42,987 bases of DNA from Gemmatimonadota bacterium (GCA_028874995.1 JAPPGM010000150.1:1-42987), one strand, 5' to 3'. Numbered from the stretch's first letter, positions 32,059 through 42,403 are shown. Made by a program: numbers and translations. Notes: generated by a model not told the origin, from the letters alone.

Positions 32059-34038
32059 ATGGGCTTTCTCACCCCCCTCTTCCTGCTCGCCGGACTGGTC
32101 GTGCTGGTGCCGATCATCCTGCACCTCTTCTATCGGCAGGAGAGCAAGACCTTCACCTTCCCGGCGATCCTCTACCTGCTGCGCACGGAGCGGGACCACG
32201 CGCGCCAGATCCGCACCCAGCAGCTCCTCCTGCTCCTTGTGCGCGCCGCGATCGTGGTCCTGCTCGTCCTGCTCGGCGCACGCTTGCACTTTCCGGGTCC
32301 CGGGGGCAGCCATGATCCGACCGCACTCGCGCTCGTACTGGACAACTCCCTGAGCACCACCATCATCGAGGATGGACGGCGGCGGCTCGACACCCTCAAG
32401 GCGGTGGCCCGGCAAAGCGTGGCCGGCGCCAGTCACGAGGACGTGATCTGGGTGCTGCGGGCGGGAACACCCTGGGAGCCGGCGGTTCCCGGTGGAATCG
32501 CCCAGGCCATGGCCGCCATTGACGCAACCGATCCCGGACACACGCACGGAAATCTGGGCAGCGCCGTAGCCCGCGCCAGCGCGCTGGTGGGCCAGAGCGA
32601 GCTGCCGAACCGGGAGGTCCATGTCTTCACGGACGTCCAGGCAACCGCCTTCGCCGAACCGCCCGCTCCAGCGGACGACATTCCCGTGGTCGTCTTCGGG
32701 GCGCCGGCCGGGGATCGAGACAACCGGGGCATCACGGACATCTCCTTCGGGGATGGACTGCCCCCGCTGGCGGGACGCCGCACCGAGGCGGCGGTCTCGA
32801 TCGCAGGTGGGCAGCCGGGCGATACGGTGGGGGTTCGCCTCTACGTCGGGGGGCAGCTCCGGGCCGCGGCCAACGCCCCGGTCGGCACCACCGTGCGCCT
32901 TCCGGCCGGTCCCTTTCCGGCGGGCGGCGTCGAGGGATACGCGGAGATCGACCCCGACCCCCTGACCGCGGACGACCGCCGCTACTTCTCCTTCAGCGTC
33001 CGGGATCCAACGCCGGTCGCCGTCCTCGGCCCCGCCCCCTTCTTCCTCTCCGAGGCGCTGGCGGTACTGGAGGAGAGCGGTCGGATCTCCATCGGGGGCG
33101 CGGCGAGGGCGGCCACCCTGATCACCGTGGGTGGTGAGGGTCTGGATCGGCGCGGCCTCGCACAGAGCGCGTTCGTGATCCCCCATGGCGATCCGGCGCG
33201 CCTGCCGGCACTGAACCGCCGGCTGGCCGGAGCGGGGATCCCCTACCGTTACGGCTCCGGCGTGGTCGAGGGCGCTCGTGTCGCGGCCGGTGAATTCGGT
33301 ATCGATCTCACGGAAGTGGAGATCCGCCGGTATTTCCCAGTCGTTTCGACCGCGGTCGGCAACCCGGACGAGGACCCGGACGCCGACAACGGTCGCGCGC
33401 CGCCGAACCCGGCTGCATCGTCGCGCGCGGGCGCCCTGGTCACATTGGCCAACGGAGATCCCTGGCTCCTCGCGGGTGGCGGCGCGGCCGACCCGTACAT
33501 CCTGCTCGCGTCGCCACTGGACGAGCAGGCGACCAGCCTCCCGGTCTCCGCGGCCATGATTCCGCTGCTGGAATGGGCGATCGAGCACGGCGCCAGGGCT
33601 GGCGCGGCACCCCGTGAGGTCATCGCCGGCGCCAACTTCCGCCCACCGCCCACGACCACGACGGTCCACACCCCGGACGGATCCGCACACGCCGTCGACG
33701 GGGACCAGCCGTTCCTGGCCACCGCCACCTCCGGGCTCTACCGCGCGTTCGCCGACGACAGCGTCCTGCAGACGGTCTCCGTCAACCCGCCGGCCGCTGA
33801 GATCGACCTGGAGCCGGCGTCGATCTCCGAAGTCCGGCGTGCCATCCCGGGGGTCTCCACGGTCGTCGACGATGCAGGTGCGTGGTCACGCCACATCTTC
33901 CGCTCGGGACGAGGACCCGAACCGTGGCGGGTGCTTGCCCTGCTGGTCCTGGCGCTCCTGGTGGCGGAGACCGTGGTGGCTGCTTCCCGCGCCCTGCGCG
34001 CCCGCCGTACCCCGGCGGATAGGATCCTGCCGCAGTGA
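32059..34038 (+). CDS. BatA-like (aerotolerance regulator N-terminal domain) membrane protein
   Basis: A 659-residue protein. Two N-terminal hydrophobic segments (~5-25, ~55-76) around the BatA motif FYRQESKTFTFPAILYLLRTE mark the BatA N-terminal domain. A VWA-type region follows (LALVLDNSLSTT, D95-N-S97-L-S99; VHVFTDVQATAF). Then come beta-rich segments and a last transmembrane helix (~622-645, VLALLVLALLVAETVVAASRAL). The VWA MIDAS set seems incomplete. It is the second gene of a DUF58-BatA pair. Its stop overlaps the mfd start as GTGA, so Mfd is probably coupled to this operon. Confidence 0.88.
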   Translation: MGFLTPLFLLAGLVVLVPIILHLFYRQESKTFTFPAILYLLRTERDHARQIRTQQLLLLLVRAAIVVLLVLLGARLHFPGPGGSHDPTALALVLDNSLSTTIIEDGRRRLDTLKAVARQSVAGASHEDVIWVLRAGTPWEPAVPGGIAQAMAAIDATDPGHTHGNLGSAVARASALVGQSELPNREVHVFTDVQATAFAEPPAPADDIPVVVFGAPAGDRDNRGITDISFGDGLPPLAGRRTEAAVSIAGGQPGDTVGVRLYVGGQLRAAANAPVGTTVRLPAGPFPAGGVEGYAEIDPDPLTADDRRYFSFSVRDPTPVAVLGPAPFFLSEALAVLEESGRISIGGAARAATLITVGGEGLDRRGLAQSAFVIPHGDPARLPALNRRLAGAGIPYRYGSGVVEGARVAAGEFGIDLTEVEIRRYFPVVSTAVGNPDEDPDADNGRAPPNPAASSRAGALVTLANGDPWLLAGGGAADPYILLASPLDEQATSLPVSAAMIPLLEWAIEHGARAGAAPREVIAGANFRPPPTTTTVHTPDGSAHAVDGDQPFLATATSGLYRAFADDSVLQTVSVNPPAAEIDLEPASISEVRRAIPGVSTVVDDAGAWSRHIFRSGRGPEPWRVLALLVLALLVAETVVAASRALRARRTPADRILPQ

Positions 34039-37000
34039 GGTCCGGCGACGGGCGCGAGAGTCTCCACGATTCACCGCGGGCTCCCGACCCCCACCCGGCC
34101 AGCACCGCGATCGCCGGGACTCCCGCCTACCGGGCGCTTCGCCGCGCCCTGCCCGGACCCGGTGAATCGCTGACCGTCGGCGGGGCCGCGGGTTCCCTGC
34201 CGCTGGCGGCGCTCGCGGCCCTCGTCGCGCAGTTCCCGAACCGCGTCTGGTCGCTCGTCACGGCCTCGCCCGCCGAAACGGGACAACACCTGGCCGACCT
34301 GGAAACGCTCCTCGGCCCCGACCTGGCAGTGCACTTCCCCCAGGAGGAGGATCCCGCTCCCGGGAACGACGAAGATCACGTCGAGATCGCCGGCGCGCGC
34401 GTGGAAGCGGTGGAATCCATCGTGTCCGGGCGGGCTCGGATCATGGTGGCCACCCGGCGTGCGCTTCAGGAACTGGCCCCGATTCCGGACGATCTCGCCG
34501 ACCTTCGTTTCACCGTGGCCAATGGACAGGAGCTCCGGCGTGACGCCCTCATCGCCGCCCTCGACGAACGTGGTTTCGAGCGCGCCCCCATGGTGGAAGA
34601 GACCGGATGCTACGCCGTGCGCGGAGGTCTCGTCGACCTCTTCTCCTTCGGTGCCGCCGGGCCCGCGCGGGTCGAGTTCTGGGGGGACGAGGTCGAATCC
34701 GTCCGCCTCTTCGACATCCTCGACCAGCGCTCCACCGAGACCGTACCGCGAATCGACATCCTGCCGGTCCGCTTCGGCGGCACTGCCGAAGGGACGGCGT
34801 GGACCCCCTGCTCCATTCTGGACCGGTTGCCCCTGGACACGACTCTGGTCCGCGTGGGAACCGAGCCCTGGGCCGAAGGCGCCCGCGACCTGTGGCGCCG
34901 GGCGGAGACCCGCTACCGGGAAGCGCTCCGCGACGACAACCCGGCCAACCACCCGGGCACCCTCCTCCTGGCACCCGAGGCGCTTGTGGAGCGCGTGGCG
35001 GGGCATCCGCGCCTCTCCTTTGTGGAGGAACACGTCGGGAAGCCCGTCTTCCAGGCCCGCCGCCCCCCCGCCTTCGAGCGGAAGATGAACCGCCTGCGCT
35101 CGTTCCTGAAAGGCGCGGCCGAGAGGGGCGCCCAGACCTGCATTCTCTGCGACAACGAGGGTCAGGCGAGGCGCCTCGACGATCTCCTGGCGGACCGTCG
35201 CGGCCAGCCTCTGCCCGGGTGCCACCTGGTGGTCGGGTCGCTCGCCGGCGGCTTCCGCCTGGAAGACTGTCGACCCCCGGTCAACATCCTCACCGATCAC
35301 GAGATCTTCCGGCGCGACCGGAAGCTGCGCCGCGTCCGGCGGTTTCGGGGAGCGGCCGCGCTCGAGAGTCTGGCCCAGCTTTCGCCGGGCGACCACATCG
35401 TGCACATGGAGCACGGGATTGGTCGGTTCCGTGGGCTGGAGCGGGTCGTGATCGGTGATGAATCGATCGAGGCGCTGGTGATCGAGTACGACGCCGACGA
35501 AGTCCTGCGCGTCCCGGTTCACCGCCTGGACCAGGTGGAGCGCTGGGTGGGCGCGCACCCCGGCGACCGCCCCGCCCGGCTGCACCGGATCGGCGGCAGG
35601 CGCTGGAAGACCCTGAAGCGGAAGACCGAGTCGGCCATCCGGCAGATGACCGCCGAACTGCTCGAACTCTACGCGGCCCGCAGGTCCCGGCCCGGCCACG
35701 CCTTCCCCACCGACACCCGCTGGCAGCACGCCATGGAGTCCGCGTTCCTCTACGAGGACACGCCCGACCAGCGCTCCGCGGTAGAGGACGTCAAGCGGGA
35801 CATGGAGTCGCCCCGCATAATGGACCGGCTCGTCTGTGGGGACGCCGGCTACGGCAAGACCGAGGTCGCGATCCGCGCCGCCTTCAAGGCCGTGCAGGAC
35901 GGCAAGCAGGTGGCGGTGCTGGCCCCCACGACGGTCCTGGTTGCGCAGCATCTGAAGACCTTCGGCGACCGCCTCGCCGACTATCCCGTGACCGTGGCCT
36001 CGCTCTCCCGCTTCGACCCGCCGGCGGCCCAGCGCGAGGTGCTGGCGGGACTGCGCCGAGGGACTGTCGACATCGTGATCGGCACCCACCGCCTGCTCTC
36101 CGGCGACGTGGTCTTCCACGACCTGGGGCTGGTGGTCATCGACGAGGAGCAGCGTCTGGGTGTCCGCCAGAAGGAGCGGCTGAAGCGCCTGCGAACCACC
36201 GTCGACGTGCTGACCCTGTCCGCGACGCCCATCCCACGCACCTTGTACCTGTCGCTCACCGGGATCCGCGACCTGTCGCTCATCCGCACCCCGCCCCGCG
36301 ACCGGATGGCGGTCATGACTCACGTGATCGAGTGGAGCGACCACCTGATCGCCGAGGCCTGCCGGCGCGAACTCGACCGGGGCGGGCAGGTCTTCTTCCT
36401 TCACAACCGGGTGGAGACGATCGACACGGCGGCCGCGCACGTGCGCCGGCTCCTTGCGGACGCGAAAGTCGATGTCGCCCACGGCCAGATGGCGGCCATG
36501 CCTCTCGACCGGGCCATGACACGGTTCGTGGAGGGGCGCACCGACGTGCTCGTCTGCTCCTCCATCATTGAGAACGGGCTGGACGTGGCCAACGCGAACA
36601 CCCTGATCGTGACCCGGGCCGACCGGTTCGGGCTGTCGCAGCTGTACCAGATCCGGGGACGGGTGGGGCGGTGGGACCGCCGCGCCTACTGCTACCTTGT
36701 CGTCCCCGACGCGATCACCCCCGATGCCGAGAAGCGGCTGCGGGTGCTGGAGCACTACACCGAGCTGGGGAGCGGCTACCAGATCGCCATGCGTGACCTG
36801 GAGGTGCGGGGCGCGGGCAATCTACTGGGCGAGGACCAGTCGGGATTCGCCCACGCGGTGGGGCTCGACACCTACATGCGCATGATGGAGGAGGCCGTGA
36901 AGCGGATGCGCGAAGCGCCGGGCAGGGAGCCGTTTCCCCTCCCCGAAGTCGTGATGGAGGCGGGCGCGTACCTCCCTGACGCCTTCGTGGCCGACCCGCA

Positions 37001-37394
37001 CCAGAAGCTCCACCTGTACCGGCGCCTGTCCGGGGTTTCGAATCGGCGGGAGGTCGAGAAGCTCGCCGCGGAGATCGCCGACCGTTTCGGAAGGCCTCCG
37101 GCCGAAGCCCGGCGTCTGCTCGACAAGGCTCTGCTGGGGCTCGCGGGACGGGATGCGGGTGTGGACCGTATCATGGTGCGAGGGGGTAATGCACGGGTGA
37201 GTTTCCGTCCCGATGTCGTCCCGCGCATGTCAGCGCTGGAGGATGCGCTGGAGGGCGAAGGCGTGACAATCGATGTGCGCCGCGTCGCTCCCCTGTCGCT
37301 GATTCTGCGCTTCGCGGGCGAGGACCGGCTGGCGGGCGTTCTGGCGCGGGCCATGGACGCGCTGGGCGGACAGGTGGGCACCGCCGGCGTATAA
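34035..37394 (+). CDS. mfd: Transcription-repair coupling factor Mfd
   Basis: A 1119-residue DNA translocase that removes stalled RNA polymerase and recruits UvrA. The UvrB-homology module is at the N-terminus (GCYAVRGGLVDLFSFGAAGPARVEFWGDEVESVRLFD). The RNA-polymerase-interacting domain is at ~450-510 (LSPGDHIVHMEHGIGRFRGLE). Helicase motif I is GDAGYGKTEVA near 602, motif II VVIDEEQRLGVRQKERLK near 700, motif III LSATPIPRTLYLSL, and the TRG motif region is RADRFGLSQLYQIRGRVGR. The D7 UvrA-binding-like C-terminus is present. The start is a GTG at 34035 that overlaps the BatA-like stop. Confidence 0.96.
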   Translation: MRSGDGRESLHDSPRAPDPHPASTAIAGTPAYRALRRALPGPGESLTVGGAAGSLPLAALAALVAQFPNRVWSLVTASPAETGQHLADLETLLGPDLAVHFPQEEDPAPGNDEDHVEIAGARVEAVESIVSGRARIMVATRRALQELAPIPDDLADLRFTVANGQELRRDALIAALDERGFERAPMVEETGCYAVRGGLVDLFSFGAAGPARVEFWGDEVESVRLFDILDQRSTETVPRIDILPVRFGGTAEGTAWTPCSILDRLPLDTTLVRVGTEPWAEGARDLWRRAETRYREALRDDNPANHPGTLLLAPEALVERVAGHPRLSFVEEHVGKPVFQARRPPAFERKMNRLRSFLKGAAERGAQTCILCDNEGQARRLDDLLADRRGQPLPGCHLVVGSLAGGFRLEDCRPPVNILTDHEIFRRDRKLRRVRRFRGAAALESLAQLSPGDHIVHMEHGIGRFRGLERVVIGDESIEALVIEYDADEVLRVPVHRLDQVERWVGAHPGDRPARLHRIGGRRWKTLKRKTESAIRQMTAELLELYAARRSRPGHAFPTDTRWQHAMESAFLYEDTPDQRSAVEDVKRDMESPRIMDRLVCGDAGYGKTEVAIRAAFKAVQDGKQVAVLAPTTVLVAQHLKTFGDRLADYPVTVASLSRFDPPAAQREVLAGLRRGTVDIVIGTHRLLSGDVVFHDLGLVVIDEEQRLGVRQKERLKRLRTTVDVLTLSATPIPRTLYLSLTGIRDLSLIRTPPRDRMAVMTHVIEWSDHLIAEACRRELDRGGQVFFLHNRVETIDTAAAHVRRLLADAKVDVAHGQMAAMPLDRAMTRFVEGRTDVLVCSSIIENGLDVANANTLIVTRADRFGLSQLYQIRGRVGRWDRRAYCYLVVPDAITPDAEKRLRVLEHYTELGSGYQIAMRDLEVRGAGNLLGEDQSGFAHAVGLDTYMRMMEEAVKRMREAPGREPFPLPEVVMEAGAYLPDAFVADPHQKLHLYRRLSGVSNRREVEKLAAEIADRFGRPPAEARRLLDKALLGLAGRDAGVDRIMVRGGNARVSFRPDVVPRMSALEDALEGEGVTIDVRRVAPLSLILRFAGEDRLAGVLARAMDALGGQVGTAGV

Positions 37395-37395
37395 T
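37367..37395 (+). promoter_or_regulatory. Candidate sigma-70-type promoter at the end of mfd
   Basis: CGGACA (37367-37372), exactly 17 bases, then a perfect TATAAT (37390-37395). The -10 overlaps the mfd TAA stop. It would drive the PpiC-lipoprotein, surA, pdxA, holB and moaC genes. It is the clearest housekeeping-type promoter I see in the window. Confidence 0.5.
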
Positions 37396-37458
37396 GAAGC
37401 TCGGAACGATGGCAAGTGATCCGTGAGCAACGACCTGCGGAACCGAAAGGCGAACCCG

Positions 37459-38919
37459 ATGCCGGAACGCTCCCCCAGCTCAACAGCGGGACGCGGTCAC
37501 CACCACTGCCCTGGCGGTCCGTGGCGGCGATCCCTCCTGTTGGCGGCGCTCACGCTCGCCGCCTGTGGGCCGGCACCGCTGGCCGAGGCCGGCGGGAGCC
37601 GACTGACGGTCGATGCCGCGGCCCGGCTCATCGCGGCCCACAGCACGGTTCCCGGCGACAGCCAGGTGGTGTGGGTCGTCGCCGAACTGTGGGTGGACTA
37701 CACGCTCCTCTCCACCCAACTCGAGGAGGACGGCGGGCTGGCGTCGCTGGATGTGGAACCGGCAACCGAACAGCCCCTCAACGAGCTGGTGCTGGGACGG
37801 CTGTGGGAGGCGGCGGTGCCCGTGGACACGGTCGTCACGGACGAGGAACTGACGGCGCGCTTCGCCACGGAAATGCCCGGTGCGCGCGCGACGGCCTCGC
37901 AGATCCTCCTCCTTTTCCCCCGCGGCGCCACCGTGCGACAGCGCGACAGCGTCCGCATCGTCGCGGAGGAACTCCGCGCGCAACTGGCCGGGGGCTCCGA
38001 CTTCGCCGTCCTGGCCCGACGCTACAGCGGAGATCCGGGAAGCGGATCGCGCGGGGGAAGCATGGGGACCTTCGAGCGGGGCCAGATGCTCGCCCCGGTC
38101 GACGAAGCGGTCTTCAGCCTGCGGCCCGGCCAGCTCAGCGACCCGGTCGAGACGCAGCTCGGCTACCATCTCCTGCGACTCGACGCCCTCGAAGTCCCCG
38201 ATCTCGAGGAGGTGGGTGAGGAATTCCGCCGTCGCATCCAGCAGGAGCGGATCGCCCGGGCCGAGGCCGCTTACGTCAGCAATCTCGACTCGCTGTACGG
38301 CCTGGGGCTGGCCGAAGGGGCGCTGGAGACGGCGCGGGCACTGGCCGGAGCACCGCGTTCGAGCCTTTCAAGGGGCGCGGCCCGCCGCGATCTGGTCACC
38401 TGGGACGGTGGCGCCTACTCGGTCGGAGACTTCGTGCGGATCTTCGAGAACGCCCCGGACGGCTTTGCCGAGAATGTCGTGAACGCGTCGGACGAGGAAC
38501 TCGAAGGGGCACTCCGGCAGCTGGGCCAGGAGCGGCTCATACTCGAAGAAGCACGCTCGCGCGGACTCGCGCCGACCGATCAGGAACGGGACTCGGTCGC
38601 AAACGAGGTGCGTACGGTGATCCTCGGGTGGGCGGAAGCCATCGGTCTCGTCCCCGGGACCGGGGCGGAGACGGGAGACAGCGTGGCCGACGCCGGCCTC
38701 GAAGAGGAGGACAGCGCCGCGATCGCCCCCCCGCCTCCGACTCCGGCGACCGCCGCGGAGCGGGTGGAGGCGGCATTGATCCGGGTCATCTCGGGAGAAC
38801 AGCAGATCGTCCCCCTGGGTGGCGTTACATTTCTCCTGAGAAACCAGGGCTCCTGGCGGATTCGCGAGTCCCGGATCGGAGCAACGGTCGCGCGCATCGG
38901 CGAGATCCCATCACTGTAA
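37459..38919 (+). CDS. PpiC/parvulin-type peptidyl-prolyl isomerase, lipoprotein
   Basis: A 486-residue exported chaperone-like protein. A basic N-region and hydrophobic stretch ([14 protein letters not shown]) end in a lipobox cysteine at residue 36. The parvulin domain is at ~140-240 ([64 protein letters not shown]). The rest is helical and may be a SurA-type chaperone module. An earlier GTG at 37423 is possible, but AAGG eight bases before the ATG at 37459 favours the latter. Paired with surA downstream, it probably helps outer-membrane protein folding. Confidence 0.88.
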   Translation: MPERSPSSTAGRGHHHCPGGPWRRSLLLAALTLAACGPAPLAEAGGSRLTVDAAARLIAAHSTVPGDSQVVWVVAELWVDYTLLSTQLEEDGGLASLDVEPATEQPLNELVLGRLWEAAVPVDTVVTDEELTARFATEMPGARATASQILLLFPRGATVRQRDSVRIVAEELRAQLAGGSDFAVLARRYSGDPGSGSRGGSMGTFERGQMLAPVDEAVFSLRPGQLSDPVETQLGYHLLRLDALEVPDLEEVGEEFRRRIQQERIARAEAAYVSNLDSLYGLGLAEGALETARALAGAPRSSLSRGAARRDLVTWDGGAYSVGDFVRIFENAPDGFAENVVNASDEELEGALRQLGQERLILEEARSRGLAPTDQERDSVANEVRTVILGWAEAIGLVPGTGAETGDSVADAGLEEEDSAAIAPPPPTPATAAERVEAALIRVISGEQQIVPLGGVTFLLRNQGSWRIRESRIGATVARIGEIPSL

Positions 38920-38965
38920 TGTGCACCCGAACGTCTCTCAACCTTCACGGATACCGGCAGCAAGG

Positions 38966-40303
38966 ATGACCAGGAAACGGAACTCGTCCGGCTCACGCCG
39001 CCGGCTCGCGGCTCTCGCGCTGATGCTGCTCCTGTTCGGCGGCGCACCGGACGACGCGAGCGCGCAGGAAAACCTGGTGGACCGGATCGTGGCGATCGTC
39101 GGCGACTCCGCGGTCCTGCTCAGCGATATCATACAGCGGGAAAACGAGACAATCGCCCAGGGCGGTGCGCTCCCTCCGGAAGGCTCGCCACAGCGGGACA
39201 GCATCCGCCAACAGCTTCTGGACGGAATCATCAACGATCAGCTTCTCCTGCAGGCCGCCGCCCAGGACACCCTGCTCAAAGTGGACGAGGAACAGGTGGA
39301 GGAGTTGCTCAATGAGGCCATGGCCCAGATATTGGGCCGCTTCCCGAACCAGGCCGAACTGGAACGGGCCCTGGCGGCACAGGGCATGTCTCTGCAGTCG
39401 CTGCGGGAGACGCGCAGGGCGTACTTCACGCAGCAACAGCTCGTCCGGCTCTACGTCCAGACCAATATCGGCCAGGGGGCCGTCGAGGTTACCGAAGAAG
39501 AGATGCGGGCCTTCTTCGAGGCGAATCGCGCCAGTCTGGAGCAACGTCCTGCGACCGTCACCTTCAAGCAGATCCTGATGCGGGTCGTTCCGTCCGACTC
39601 GGCGCGGGCGGTCGCCGTCTCGCGTGCCGAGGAACTCCGGGACCGGGCGCGCGCGGGCGAGGATTTCGCCGAGATTGCGACGGCGTATTCCCAGGACCCG
39701 GGATCGGCCGCCGCGGGAGGCGACCTGGGCTGGTTCCGCAGGGGCCAGATGGCCAGGGCGTTCGAAGAAGCCGCCTTCGCCCTCCCCGAAGGTGCGGTGA
39801 GCGACGTGGTGGAGACCGAGTTCGGCCTCCACATCATCCTTGTCGAGCGAGCACGGCCAACGGAGCGCAAGGCGCGCCACATCCTGATTCAACCGGTGAC
39901 GGACTACGCCGACATCACGAGGGCGCGTGAGCTCGCCGAAGAGATCGTCCGACGCGCACAATCCGAGGAATTCCAGAACCTGATCGATCAGTACCACGAC
40001 CCCGAGACCCCCGACTCGGCCACGGTTCCGGTCAGGGAGATCGCGGAGTGGTTCCCGCCGGCGTACCTGGCCGCCCTCAGCCAGCGCCAGCCCGGCGAGA
40101 TCGTGGGCCCCGTCGAATTCAAGGACCCTCGCGGACAGGACCATTTTGTCGTAATCCGGATTGTCGGCGTCCGGGAGGCGGGAGACTACACCCTGGAGGA
40201 CCTGGAGGCGTCCATCCGGAGGACGCTCATCCAGAACAAACGGGTCGAAGCGCTGATCGAGGGTCTTCGCGCCAGGACCTACATCGAAATCAAGGGGTTC
40301 TGA
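38966..40303 (+). CDS. surA: SurA-type periplasmic chaperone / peptidyl-prolyl isomerase
   Basis: A 445-residue exported protein. The signal peptide is [32 protein letters not shown]. The SurA N-terminal domain follows ([34 protein letters not shown]). Two parvulin domains come next: the first at ~200-305 ([44 protein letters not shown]), the second at ~310-410 ([11 protein letters not shown]) and more divergent. It escorts outer-membrane proteins through the periplasm. The ATG at 38966 is chosen over an upstream GTG (38921) because the signal peptide begins there. Confidence 0.92.
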   Translation: MTRKRNSSGSRRRLAALALMLLLFGGAPDDASAQENLVDRIVAIVGDSAVLLSDIIQRENETIAQGGALPPEGSPQRDSIRQQLLDGIINDQLLLQAAAQDTLLKVDEEQVEELLNEAMAQILGRFPNQAELERALAAQGMSLQSLRETRRAYFTQQQLVRLYVQTNIGQGAVEVTEEEMRAFFEANRASLEQRPATVTFKQILMRVVPSDSARAVAVSRAEELRDRARAGEDFAEIATAYSQDPGSAAAGGDLGWFRRGQMARAFEEAAFALPEGAVSDVVETEFGLHIILVERARPTERKARHILIQPVTDYADITRARELAEEIVRRAQSEEFQNLIDQYHDPETPDSATVPVREIAEWFPPAYLAALSQRQPGEIVGPVEFKDPRGQDHFVVIRIVGVREAGDYTLEDLEASIRRTLIQNKRVEALIEGLRARTYIEIKGF

Positions 40304-40304
40304 A

Positions 40305-41258
40305 CTGGGGACAGCCGCCGACGCGGTACGTCTGGCCGTCACGCTGGGCGATCCGAGGGGGATCGGGCCGGAGGTGGCGGCCAGGGCGTTGGGGGGGAGC
40401 ACCGAATGCCAGGCGCACAGTGTTGGAGTACGGGTCATCGGGCCGGTGGAGTGTGGTGGGGACTTCGCGGGGCCGTGCCGGTACGAGGCGGTGGGGGGCG
40501 GGGCGGCTGGGGTGGGGCCGGGGGAGGCGGCGGGGCTGGCGATCGAACGCGCGGTGGAACTGGCGCTGGCCGGCGAGGTGGATGCGATCGTGACCGCACC
40601 CGTTCACAAGCCCGCGCTGGCGGCAGCCGGATACCAACCGGGCCATACCGAAATGCTGATGGCACTCACCGGGGCGCCGCGCGTGGGGATGGTGATGTGC
40701 GACGAGGGAACGGGCGACGGACCCGCAAAACGCGTGCTGCTGGCCACCATCCATGTCCCCCTGGCGCGGGTTCCGGAGTTGGTGACGACGGACCTGCTGG
40801 TCACGCAGACACGCCTTCTCGGCTGTGCGCTGCGCTGCGACTGGGGGATCGAGGCGCCCCGGATCGCGCTGTGTGCCCTCAACCCCCACGCCTCCGACGA
40901 CGGCATGTTCGGCACCGAGGAGCTGGATGTCTACGCGCCGGCGCTTTCCGCACTTTCCGAGGAACCGTGGTCGGTTACCGGCCCCGTGCCCGCCGACACG
41001 GTCTTCAAGCGGGCCTTCGCGGGCGAGTTCGACGCCGTGGTGGCACCCTATCACGACGTGGGGATGGCCGCGTTCAAGACGGCCGCCTTCGGCAGGGGGG
41101 TGAACGTGACGATCGGGCTGCCCTTCGTGAGGACGTCGCCGGACCATGGCACCGCGTTCGATATCGCGGGGCGGGGCTTGGCCAACCCGTCGTCGATGAT
41201 TGCGGCGGTGGGATTGGCGGTCGGGTTGGCGGGGCGGCGGATGAGGGGTGCGCCATGA
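40305..41258 (+). CDS. pdxA: 4-hydroxythreonine-4-phosphate dehydrogenase, with non-standard start
   Basis: A PdxA of about 317 residues for pyridoxal-phosphate synthesis. The conserved N-terminus LAVTLGDPRGIGPEVAARAL is encoded at 40332-40391. VTAPVHKPAL, PGHTEMLM, the metal-binding APYHDVGMAAFK and TSPDHGTAFDIAG follow. No ATG, GTG or TTG occurs in frame ahead of the GDPRGIGPE codons; the first is the GTG at 40374, inside the conserved segment. CTG at 40305, with AAGGGG seven bases upstream, is the best start. A sequence error is the alternative. It begins two bases after the surA stop and overlaps holB by four bases. Confidence 0.85.
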   Translation: MGTAADAVRLAVTLGDPRGIGPEVAARALGGSTECQAHSVGVRVIGPVECGGDFAGPCRYEAVGGGAAGVGPGEAAGLAIERAVELALAGEVDAIVTAPVHKPALAAAGYQPGHTEMLMALTGAPRVGMVMCDEGTGDGPAKRVLLATIHVPLARVPELVTTDLLVTQTRLLGCALRCDWGIEAPRIALCALNPHASDDGMFGTEELDVYAPALSALSEEPWSVTGPVPADTVFKRAFAGEFDAVVAPYHDVGMAAFKTAAFGRGVNVTIGLPFVRTSPDHGTAFDIAGRGLANPSSMIAAVGLAVGLAGRRMRGAP

Positions 41259-42403
41259 CGCGCCCCCCTCCCCCACCCCCCGCCTTCCGCGGCCACGGCG
41301 ACCTTCGCGCGTCCCTCCACCGGGCCCTTTCGCGCGGCACGCTCCCCGCGACCGTCCTCATTCACGGCATGCCCGGCTGCGGCAAGCAGTCCCTCGCCCT
41401 CTGGATGGCACGCACCGCCCTCTGCACCGGCGATCCCCGTCCCTGCGGCCAATGCAACAGCTGCCGCCTCGCGCGGCGCCTGGAGCACCCCGACGTCCAC
41501 TGGTTCTTTCCCCTCCCCCGCCCCAAACGCGCCTCGAGCCCGGGCAAGCTGGCGGAAGCCCTGGAGGAGGCCCGTCATGACAGGCTCGCCGACTACCGCC
41601 GGCAACCCCTTCGCCCGGAGGGAGACACGGAGGTCAAGGGTATCTACCTGGCCGCGGTACTCTCGATCCGTGGCCGGGCCCACAAGCGCCCCGCCATGGG
41701 CAGCCAGCAGTTCTTCATCATCGGCGACGCCGAGTACCTGGTTCCCCAGGAGGCGAGTCCCGAGGCCGCCAACGCCCTCCTCAAACTGCTGGAGGAGCCT
41801 CCCGACGGCAGCCGGTTCATCCTCACCTCGGGCCGGCCGGGCAGCCTCCTCGAAACCGTCCGTTCCCGGGCCCTGCCGGTGCACCTTCCGCCGCTGCGGG
41901 CCGCCGAGGTGGCGGCCTTCCTTGAAGAGGAGTGCGGGGCCGACCCCGCGGCGGCCATGGTGGCCGCGAGCCGGTCGCAGGGATCCATCGGCGCGGCGCT
42001 CGGCCACCTTGACGACGACGGCGTGCAGGCCAACGAGAGGGCCCGGTCGCTGGAGCTGTTGCGGGCCGCGGTGGAGGGGCGGCGGGGGGATGCCTACAAG
42101 GCCGCGCTCGCCTTCGGGGCCGGGGGCGCACGGGGTCTGCTGGGTCTGCTGGCCGCGCTTCAGCTGTGGATTCGCGACCTGGGCGCCGCAGCTCTCGGGC
42201 GCGACGACCGCGTCGTGAACACCGACGAGCTCCCCGTCCTGAGGGAGACGGCCCGCCGCCTGGAGCTGACCCCCGACCGCGTGGCGGCTGCCGTGGACCG
42301 GGTCGAATCGGCGCGCATGCTGGCGCTCGGCAACGTAAACCCCCAGCTATTGATCTCCGGAGTTCTGCTGGAACTGGAGGAAACCCTTACCCCGGCAGCC
42401 TGA
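41255..42403 (+). CDS. holB: DNA polymerase III clamp-loader subunit delta'-like protein
   Basis: A 382-residue AAA+ clamp-loader protein. The phosphate loop reads GMPGCGKQS at 38-46. A zinc-binding set C57, C64, C67, C70 (CTGDPRPCGQCNSC) follows. The clamp-loader segments QQFFIIGDAEYLVPQEASPEAANALLKLLEEPP and FILTSGRPGSLLETVRSRALPVHLPPL are typical. The gamma/tau subunit is usually longer, so delta' (HolB) is preferred. There is an insert of ~60 residues (about 85-145) before the sensor strand. The ATG overlaps the pdxA stop as ATGA, and its TGA overlaps the moaC start. Confidence 0.87.
   Translation: MTRPPPPPPAFRGHGDLRASLHRALSRGTLPATVLIHGMPGCGKQSLALWMARTALCTGDPRPCGQCNSCRLARRLEHPDVHWFFPLPRPKRASSPGKLAEALEEARHDRLADYRRQPLRPEGDTEVKGIYLAAVLSIRGRAHKRPAMGSQQFFIIGDAEYLVPQEASPEAANALLKLLEEPPDGSRFILTSGRPGSLLETVRSRALPVHLPPLRAAEVAAFLEEECGADPAAAMVAASRSQGSIGAALGHLDDDGVQANERARSLELLRAAVEGRRGDAYKAALAFGAGGARGLLGLLAALQLWIRDLGAAALGRDDRVVNTDELPVLRETARRLELTPDRVAAAVDRVESARMLALGNVNPQLLISGVLLELEETLTPAA

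Noticed and set aside
31798-33690. 630-codon minus-strand frame opposite the BatA-like gene
   Set aside because: No domain, signal sequence or ribosome-binding site. It is explained by GC bias in the plus-strand gene.
34071-36755. 894-codon open frame on the minus strand opposite mfd
   Set aside because: Antisense shadow of Mfd, whose motifs are all on the plus strand. The composition is typical of high-GC mirror frames.
40374-41258. GTG at 40374 as pdxA start
   Set aside because: It would remove the conserved GDPRGIGPE segment, which is clearly encoded just upstream in the same frame.
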